Positions 59,256 to 64,000 of a stretch of DNA of 64,000 nucleotides are shown here, piece after piece. A program made the position numbers and the translations under genes. The stretch is from Fen-1231 sp035286465 (lineage in GTDB: Bacteria > Gemmatimonadota > Gemmatimonadetes > Gemmatimonadales > Gemmatimonadaceae), in NCBI GenBank assembly GCA_035286465.1, contig DATEDF010000022.1:1-64000 (forward strand), given 5' to 3'. The notes beneath the pieces were generated by a model. The model searched no databases. It was not told the origin of the DNA and saw only the letters and a program-made list of their open reading frames with translations. Within the stretch, counting starts at the first letter, position 1, and the number at the start of each line of letters is the position of its first letter.

Positions 59256-59563
59256 GAAAAACCTCCATGGGGTGAAGAACGCGTGCGGAAAACACGACTG
59301 CACGATCGCGCGAAATATGGCGACGATCGCGCGGATCAGCAACCCTGATGCGGGTCGCGATCCGCCGGCCGATTCGCCACATTCGTCGCTCGCGCCAGGA
59401 CTGCACGACGCGAGCGGAAAAACTACGACCCGGCGCGGAAGCCGTCAAGCAAAGTGACCTGCCCGGCGGCTTTCCACCCGTCACAGGACGAGCCGCGCCG
59501 GGAGGGGTAACGCCCGGGTCGGGATTGGGCGGTGATTCGGGTCACGGGGGCGGCGGGTTGACA
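59256..59563 (-). other. upstream region of the giant lipoprotein gene
   Basis: No gene is supported here. A CATATT hexamer at 59313-59318 on the minus strand is the probable -10 of the lipoprotein gene, followed by a GGAGG ribosome site just before the start codon. The distal part (about 59500-59563) runs into the palindromic repeat. Confidence 0.5.
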
Positions 59564-59641
59564 GTGACCGGTTCTCGGTCGCCGGATTAGGGATCGGGGC
59601 CCCCGACGACCGATGACCGAAAACCGGTCACCGTCTACTCG
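59564..59641. repeat. palindromic intergenic repeat, copy A
   Basis: The arms GTGACCGGTTCTCGGTC (59564-59580) and GACCGAAAACCGGTCAC (59615-59631) are inverted with one mismatch. Its right edge CCGTCTACTCG is shared with copies B and C. It supplies the stop codon of rnhB (TAG at 59635-59637 on the minus strand). Confidence 0.85.
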
Positions 59642-60264
59642 CGGTCGAGCTCGAGCTGTCCCCCGAGTGCCGTCCGGCAGAACAGCACCCGATGATGCAC
59701 CGAAAGCCCCCGCTCCCGGAGCGCCGCGAGGTGCCCCGGCGTGCCGTACCCCGCGTTGTCGCCCCACCCGTATGCCGGGTAGCGCGACGCGAGGCGCGTC
59801 ATCAGCCGGTCCCGGGTCACCTTGGCGACGATCGAGGCGCAGGCCACGCTGTAGCAGCGCGCGTCGCCATCCACGACGGCCTGATGCGGGATGCCGAGCG
59901 TCCGGATCGGCTTGCCGTCCACCAGCACCGCGTCGGGCGCCACGCCGAGGCGCCGGAGCGCGCGGCGCATCGCGAGCGCGGTGGCCTGGTAGATGTTCAG
60001 GCGCGCGATCTCCCGCACCGACGCCGCGCCCAAGGCAAGCGCGCGGGCGCGTGCGCGGATCAGCGCGGCGAGGCGCTCCCGTTCCGCACTCGCCAGCGTC
60101 TTGGAATCGGCGACGCGCGGGATCGCGCGCGCGCCGGACGGCATCACCACCGCGCAAGCGACGACGGGGCCCGCCAGGGGGCCCCGTCCGACTTCGTCAA
60201 CTCCGGCGATCACCAGCGCGCCCTCGGCGCGCAACGTCCGCTCGATCGCGCTCCAGCGCGCCAC
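59635..60264 (-). CDS. rnhB: ribonuclease HII
   Basis: RNase HII removes ribonucleotides from DNA. The acidic residues are in VIAGVDEVGRGPLAGPVVA (Asp and Glu), VADSKTL, VLVDGKPI and SIVAKVTRD. GYGTPGHLAALRERGLSVHHRVLF near the end is typical. The length of 209 residues is normal. GTG 60264 lies 12 bp after rplS, the usual rplS-rnhB order. Its last codon and stop lie in a palindromic repeat. Confidence 0.96.
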   Translation of the reverse strand: MARWSAIERTLRAEGALVIAGVDEVGRGPLAGPVVACAVVMPSGARAIPRVADSKTLASAERERLAALIRARARALALGAASVREIARLNIYQATALAMRRALRRLGVAPDAVLVDGKPIRTLGIPHQAVVDGDARCYSVACASIVAKVTRDRLMTRLASRYPAYGWGDNAGYGTPGHLAALRERGLSVHHRVLFCRTALGGQLELDRE

Positions 60265-60276
60265 GGTGCGAGCCGC

Positions 60277-60660
60277 CTACTCCGGCTGCTCCGGTGTGCC
60301 GGTCTCGGGAACGACCACCCGCACCTTCTTTTCGCGGATGCGCGCCGAACGCCCGGTGACGTTGCGCAGGTAGAACAGCTTCGCCCGGCGCACGCGCCCG
60401 CGCCGCACCACCTCGATCTCGGCGAGCATCGGCGAGTGCACGGGGAAGATGCGCTCGACGCCGACGCCGTTGGAGATCTTGCGCACGGTGAAGGTCGCGC
60501 TCACGCCGCTCCCGCGCCGCGCGATGCAGATCCCCTCGAAGGCCTGGACGCGCTCCTTGTCCCCCTCCTTCACGCGGACGTTTACGCGCAGCGTGTCGCC
60601 CGCGCGGAACGGCGGAACGGCCTTGAGCCACTCTTTCTGGGTTTCGATGAAGGGGTGCAC
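60277..60660 (-). CDS. rplS: 50S ribosomal protein L19
   Basis: L19 lies at the interface between the ribosome subunits. The sequence HPFIETQKEWLKAVPPFRAGDTLRVNVRVKEGDKERVQAFEGICIARRG and RKISNGVGVERIFPVHSPMLAEIEVVRRGRVRRAKLFYLR is fully conserved in layout. Start GTG 60660. It is separated from trmD by a subtilase gene and two repeats, whereas the pair is normally adjacent. A hairpin lies just upstream in the leader. Confidence 0.97.
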   Translation of the reverse strand: MHPFIETQKEWLKAVPPFRAGDTLRVNVRVKEGDKERVQAFEGICIARRGSGVSATFTVRKISNGVGVERIFPVHSPMLAEIEVVRRGRVRRAKLFYLRNVTGRSARIREKKVRVVVPETGTPEQPE

Positions 60661-60680
60661 GGGTGGCTCTGGCGCAAGTT

Positions 60681-60702
60681 CAAGGTTGGATCCGCAACCT
60701 TG
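60681..60702 (-). promoter_or_regulatory. hairpin in the rplS leader
   Basis: CAAGGTT and AACCTTG (60681-60687 and 60696-60702) form a perfect 7-bp stem with an 8-nt loop, 21 bp before the rplS start. A TAGCTT further up may be the -10. It could be an L19 autoregulation site or an attenuator, but this is inference. Confidence 0.4.
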
Positions 60703-60735
60703 AAAGCTAGACGCGGAACCCATGAACTACAAGAG

Positions 60736-60816
60736 CGAGTAGACGGTTCTCCGTCGTCGGTCCTCGGTTGTCAGAATCCGTGAACCGAGAACTGGCGACC
60801 GAGAACCGTCAACTCG
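60736..60816. repeat. palindromic intergenic repeat, copy B
   Basis: The arms CGAGTAGACGGTTCTC (60736-60751) and GAGAACCGTCAACTCG (60801-60816) pair with one mismatch. It lies between the subtilase stop and the rplS leader. Confidence 0.85.
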
Positions 60817-60838
60817 TCTTCGCAGTGCCCCCGCTCGC

Positions 60839-62005
60839 TCAGTAGTTCGTGAACAGCAAGTGGTTGTTCGCGGTCTTCGAGTTCTTCACGACTCCTTTCG
60901 TCGTGTTGGCGGCGAGCGCGCCGCTGACGGCCGCGGGCGTGGCACCTGTATTCAGCGCGAGGTACTGCGCGGCCACGCCCGTCGTGTGCGGCGTTGCCAT
61001 GGACGTGCCGCTGATCGTGGCCGTACCGCCGTTCAGCCAGTCCGACGTGATCGCGACGCCCGGCGCAAAGAAGTCCACGCACTTCCCGTAGTTCGACCAG
61101 GAGGCCTTGGTGTCGGTGCTGCTCGTCGCACCGATCGTCATGGCCTCGGCGACGCGCGCCGGCGAGTACCTGCAGGCGTCCTGGCCGATGCCTGCGGCAT
61201 TGCCATTCCCGGCCGCGACCGCCGTGGCGACGCCCTTGGCGATCATCCCACGCACCGCGGCGTCCACCGAGCTGCTGGCTCCGCCTCCGAGCGACATGTT
61301 CGCGACGGCGGGAAGGACCCGATTCCCGGCCACCCAATCCATGCCGGCGATCACCTGGCTCCACGTCCCCGAGCCGAAGCAGTTGAGCACGCGGACCGCC
61401 TTGAGCGTCACGCCCTTCGCGACGCCGTAGGTCGCGCCGCCCACCGTTCCGGCGACGTGCGTCCCGTGCCCGTGGCAGTCAATCCCATTGCGCCCATCGC
61501 CGATGGCGTCGAAGCCCACTGAAGCGCGCCCGCCGAAATCCGCGTGCGTGGTCCAGATGCCCGTGTCAATGATGTAGGCGGTGACCCCCGCTCCCGTGCT
61601 CCCATACGTGTACGTGCCACTCAGGGGCAGCGACCGCTGGTCAATCCGGTCCAGCCCCCAGGACGCAGCCGCGTCCCACGCCTCGGCGATGCCGTCGGGC
61701 TCCACCAGCGTCACGCGCGCATCGCGCAGCAGTCCGCTGCGCGCGGCGTCGCTGATGCTCCCCGCGAAGCCATTCAGCGCGTGCGTGTACACGAAGTCGG
61801 GCGCGACGCCGTGGTCGCGCGCCACCGCCGACGGATTCTCGCGCGGGACGACCGTGACGATGAAGCGCGGACCGGCGAGCTGCGCGGCAGCCGCGGCGCT
61901 CTTGGAGGGCGCGAGATCCGGGGACCGCCGGACCGACGTCGGCTGATCGGAGCACGCGGCCAGCACGGCAACGGCAAGGACGGAGAGGGTTGCTCGCTTC
62001 GTCAT
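60839..62005 (-). CDS. exported subtilisin-family serine protease (proteinase K-like), lipoprotein-type leader
   Basis: A lipobox-like leader (LAVAVLAAC, Cys18) is followed by an I9 propeptide (PRFIVTVVPRENPSAVARDHG) and an S8 catalytic domain. The triad is Asp147 in YIIDTGIW, His180 in CHGHGTHVAG and Ser335 in ISGTSMATPHTTG. Cysteine pairs typical of the proteinase K branch are present. The length of 388 residues is normal. Its place inside the trmD-rplS operon, between two palindromic repeats, is unusual and suggests insertion as a cassette. Codon use and GC content match the surroundings. Confidence 0.95.
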   Translation of the reverse strand: MTKRATLSVLAVAVLAACSDQPTSVRRSPDLAPSKSAAAAAQLAGPRFIVTVVPRENPSAVARDHGVAPDFVYTHALNGFAGSISDAARSGLLRDARVTLVEPDGIAEAWDAAASWGLDRIDQRSLPLSGTYTYGSTGAGVTAYIIDTGIWTTHADFGGRASVGFDAIGDGRNGIDCHGHGTHVAGTVGGATYGVAKGVTLKAVRVLNCFGSGTWSQVIAGMDWVAGNRVLPAVANMSLGGGASSSVDAAVRGMIAKGVATAVAAGNGNAAGIGQDACRYSPARVAEAMTIGATSSTDTKASWSNYGKCVDFFAPGVAITSDWLNGGTATISGTSMATPHTTGVAAQYLALNTGATPAAVSGALAANTTKGVVKNSKTANNHLLFTNY

Positions 62006-62069
62006 CTCGGGCGCTCCGGGTGGAGTATGAACTTCTACGCTACCAGCTTGGCGGTTAGCCGCGCAAGGG

Positions 62070-62157
62070 CGAGTAGACGGTTCTCAGTTATCGGCTGTTC
62101 GTGATCGGACGCGTGCCTCCGAAAACCGGAAACCGACGACCGACAACCGTCTACTCG
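62070..62157. repeat. palindromic intergenic repeat, copy C
   Basis: The arms CGAGTAGACGGTTCTC (62070-62085) and GACAACCGTCTACTCG (62142-62157) pair with one mismatch. The left arm is identical to that of copy B. The right arm contains the trmD stop codon (TAG at 62151-62153 on the minus strand). Confidence 0.88.
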
Positions 62158-62822
62158 CCGTTGTCGCTACCCCCGCGCTCCCGCGTGCGCCGCGCGCCTT
62201 CGGCCTCGCGCCACCGCTCGATCTCCGCGTGATTCCCGGAGAGCAATACCTCCGGCACCGCGTGCCCCCGGTACTCCGGTGGCCGCGTGTAGCTCGGCGC
62301 GCTGATGCCCCGCTCGTAGAACGAGTCGCCGCGCGCGCTGTCCAGATCGCTCATCGCCCCCGGCAGCAGTCGCACCGTGGCGTCAATCACCGCGAGCGCC
62401 GCGGGCTCGCCGCCGGAGAGCACGAAATCGCCCAGGGAGAGTTCCTCGGTCGCGAGGTGATCGGCGACGCGCTGGTCAATGTCCTTGTAGTGCCCGCAGA
62501 GGAGGGTGAGTTCGTCGAGCGCGGCGAACCGCTCGGCGTCCGCGTGCGTGAAGCGGCGCCCCCGCGGGCTGAGCAGCACGATGGGCGCCCGGGCGCCGAT
62601 CGCCTCCACGGCCTCGAAGAAGGGCTCCGGCTTCATCACCATCCCCGCGCCGCCGCCGTAGGGCGCGTCATCCACCGTGCGGTGCCTGTCGTGCGTGTAG
62701 TCACGCAGGTCCACGAGGCGATACGCCACGAGCCCCGCCGCGGCCGCGCGCGCGGGGATCGAGAGCGCGAGCGGCCCCTCGAAGAACTGCGGGAAGATGG
62801 TGACGACGTTGACGCGCAGCAC
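62151..62822 (-). CDS. trmD: tRNA (guanine37-N1)-methyltransferase
   Basis: TrmD methylates G37 of tRNAs and prevents frameshifting. The protein starts VNVVTIFPQFFEGPLALSIPARAAAAGL and has the deep-knot motifs VDDAPYGGGAGMVMKPEPF, LLCGHYKDIDQRV, LSLGDFVLSGGEPAALAVIDAT and ERGISAPSYTRPPEYRG. GTG 62822 lies 5 bp after rimM. The last residue and stop come from a palindromic repeat, so the C-terminus (GGSDNGE) may be altered compared with relatives. Confidence 0.97.
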   Translation of the reverse strand: MLRVNVVTIFPQFFEGPLALSIPARAAAAGLVAYRLVDLRDYTHDRHRTVDDAPYGGGAGMVMKPEPFFEAVEAIGARAPIVLLSPRGRRFTHADAERFAALDELTLLCGHYKDIDQRVADHLATEELSLGDFVLSGGEPAALAVIDATVRLLPGAMSDLDSARGDSFYERGISAPSYTRPPEYRGHAVPEVLLSGNHAEIERWREAEGARRTRERGGSDNGE

Positions 62823-62827
62823 GGGAA

Positions 62828-63376
62828 CTAGTCTAGCATCCCTTCGGGGAGCTCGACGGTGAGCTCGCGCGCCGCGCGGTCCACGCGCTTCACGAACGCC
62901 TCGTTGAACGGGATGCCGCGCGTGCCGCGCGCGGTTTCGACCTCGAGGATGTAGCCCTGCGGCACGGCGTACCACCCGGCCACGCGGCCCAGCTCCGCGC
63001 CCTGCGAATCCACCACGCGCATCCCGCGGAGCTCGTGCAGGAACAGCTCGCCCTCCTCGAGCGGGGCGAGAGCGACGTCCGGCACGGCCAGCGCGCGATG
63101 GCGCCAGCGCTCGGCCTCCGCCCGGCCGCCGATTCCGTCGAAGGTGACGAGCAGGCCGTCGCGCACCGGGCGGCACGTCCGGACGGTGAGCGTGAGCGGA
63201 GCGCCGCCCGCGCGGTCACGCGCGACGGCGCCCTGGCGGGTCAGCGCGAGCAGACGGGCGCCCGGCGCGAAGAGGTCGCCCGGCGCATCGGTGAGCACCT
63301 CGACGACGACCTCGCCCTTCACGCCGTGCGCGCGGCGCACGCGGCCGACGACGCTGAACGACGAGGCGTCGGACAT
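62828..63376 (-). CDS. rimM: 16S rRNA processing protein
   Basis: RimM assists 30S maturation and binds S19. The N-domain begins VVGRVRRAHGVKGEVVVEVLTD and the C-terminal PRC-barrel domain has ELFLHELRGMRVVDSQGAELGRVAGWYAVPQGYILEV and IPFNEAFVKRVD. Position between rpsP and trmD is standard. The length of 182 residues is normal. Confidence 0.95.
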   Translation of the reverse strand: MSDASSFSVVGRVRRAHGVKGEVVVEVLTDAPGDLFAPGARLLALTRQGAVARDRAGGAPLTLTVRTCRPVRDGLLVTFDGIGGRAEAERWRHRALAVPDVALAPLEEGELFLHELRGMRVVDSQGAELGRVAGWYAVPQGYILEVETARGTRGIPFNEAFVKRVDRAARELTVELPEGMLD

Positions 63377-63404
63377 CGCCCGTCGGCCGACCGCCGCCCG
63401 CGGC

Positions 63405-63710
63405 CTACTCCTTCACCGGCACGGCGCCGGCGGCCTTCTTCTGCGCGAGCCGCGCCTCGTGCCGCGCCTTGAGGACGCCCGAGCGACGGAGCAGCGATCG
63501 CACGGTGTCGGACGGCAGCGCGCCCTGGTCCATCCAGTAGTTCGCGCGCTCCACGCGGAGGTTGAGCGCCTGCGCACCGCTCCGGGGCGCGTACTGGCCG
63601 AGGACCTCGATGAACTTCCCGCCGCGCGGGGCGCGCGAGTCGGCGACGACGATGCGGTACGACGGGGCGCCCTTGCGCCCGGTGCGGCGAAGACGAATGC
63701 GAACGGCCAT
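63405..63710 (-). CDS. rpsP: 30S ribosomal protein S16
   Basis: The sequence AVRIRLRRTGRKGAPSYRIVVADSRAPRGGKFIEVLGQYAPRSG and ALPSDTVRSLLRRSGVL is unmistakable S16. GGAGGAG lies 10 nt before the ATG at 63710. It begins the rpsP-rimM-trmD block just downstream of ffh. Confidence 0.98.
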   Translation of the reverse strand: MAVRIRLRRTGRKGAPSYRIVVADSRAPRGGKFIEVLGQYAPRSGAQALNLRVERANYWMDQGALPSDTVRSLLRRSGVLKARHEARLAQKKAAGAVPVKE

Positions 63711-63796
63711 CTGCCACGCTCCTCCAGAACGGTGATCGTGCGGCAACCGGGCTCATCGCGACTCCGGCGATTCCGGAGCGCACCCGGGACCAACGA

Positions 63797-64000
63797 CTAT
63801 CGAAACCCTCCCAGCATCCCCGGCGGCATCCGGGCCCCACCCGCCGCCATCCGCTTCATCATCTTCTGCATCTCGCGGAACTGCTCCAGCAGCCGGTTCA
63901 CTTCGCTGACGGGCCGGCCGCTCCCCTTGGCGACGCGCGCGCGGCGCGAGCCGTTGAGCAGCTCGGGCTTCCGCCGCTCCGCGGGCGTCATCGAAAGCAC
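63797..64000 (-). CDS. ffh: signal recognition particle protein Ffh, C-terminal part (cut by window edge)
   Basis: Only the last 67 residues lie in the window: LSMTPAERRKPELLNGSRRARVAKGSG and VSEVNRLLEQFREMQKMMKRM, the end of the methionine-rich M domain that binds 4.5S RNA and signal peptides. The GTPase part is beyond the right edge. The Gly/Pro-rich tail (ARMPPGMLGGFR) is normal for Ffh. Confidence 0.95.
   Translation of the reverse strand: MLSMTPAERRKPELLNGSRRARVAKGSGRPVSEVNRLLEQFREMQKMMKRMAAGGARMPPGMLGGFR

Overview
The window is very GC-rich chromosomal DNA with dense coding on both strands, GTG and TTG starts alongside ATG, and many 4-base ATGA/GTGA stop-start overlaps. The gene mix suggests a soil- or water-type Gemmatimonadota bacterium or a close relative: lipoproteins and secreted peptidases, a sortilin-like BNR protein, a DUF5916 protein, a zinc-ribbon Ser/Thr kinase, an S9 peptidase, a 6-bladed propeller protein and FecR/DUF4974. 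That assignment is inference from gene families, since no 16S gene is present. Housekeeping genes (ffh, rpsP, rimM, trmD, rplS, rnhB, holB, moaC, purE, hemH, tRNA-Lys) show it is chromosome, not plasmid.

Layout. 0-6.2 kb: a metallo-beta-lactamase-fold protein and a four-gene MacAB-type efflux operon, then a lipoprotein. 6.2-9.7 kb: RDD membrane protein, nitrilase, and a protein joining a sigma-70 region-2-like domain to a FecR anti-sigma domain. 9.7-14.7 kb: a sortilin-like gene cut short by an IS481-family element, then a gene broken by an in-frame TGA. 14.7-22.8 kb: propeller protein, VapBC-type pair, S9 peptidase with a probable frameshift, coiled-coil membrane protein, sulfatase with an altered active-site motif, and a nucleotidyltransferase pair. 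22.9-25.3 kb: a three-gene thiol/thioredoxin-fold operon. 25.4-29.2 kb: purE, a PPOX-fold protein, a DmpA-type peptidase, holB and moaC. 29.3-32 kb: a divergent pair, lytic transglycosylase and class-A-like serine hydrolase, with start codons 16 bp apart.

32-38.9 kb is a minus-strand run that looks like a lipid pathway: PAP2 phosphatase, GT4 glycosyltransferase, PlsC acyltransferase, a serine-palmitoyltransferase-like alpha-oxoamine synthase, an acetoacetate-decarboxylase-fold protein, a lipid kinase and a zinc dehydrogenase. 38.9-44.5 kb: PAS/GAF histidine kinase, UspA, NarL-type regulator, YIP1 membrane protein, hemH. 44.5-48.1 kb: one 1197-residue reading frame joining a penicillin-acylase-type Ntn hydrolase to an N-acyl-D-amino-acid deacylase. 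48.3-53.5 kb: tRNA-Lys, Ser/Thr kinase, DUF1259, DUF5916. 53.6-56.3 kb: a toxin-antitoxin island (RHH/nucleotidyltransferase; HEPN/MNT/DUF4160/DUF2442; a DUF4143 remnant). 56.3-59.3 kb: a giant Ser/Thr/Ala-rich surface lipoprotein. 59.6-64 kb: the ffh-rpsP-rimM-trmD-rplS-rnhB block, interrupted between trmD and rplS by an exported subtilase flanked by two copies of a palindromic repeat.

Two genome-scale habits stand out. Several genes have a TAnnnT-type -10 hexamer exactly 6 nt before the start codon, which predicts leaderless mRNAs. Short tandem repeats with 9-32 bp units accumulate at gene ends. The strongest candidates for something undescribed are the acylase/D-aminoacylase fusion, the sigma2-FecR fusion, the SPT-like lipid cluster and the repeat-flanked subtilase.
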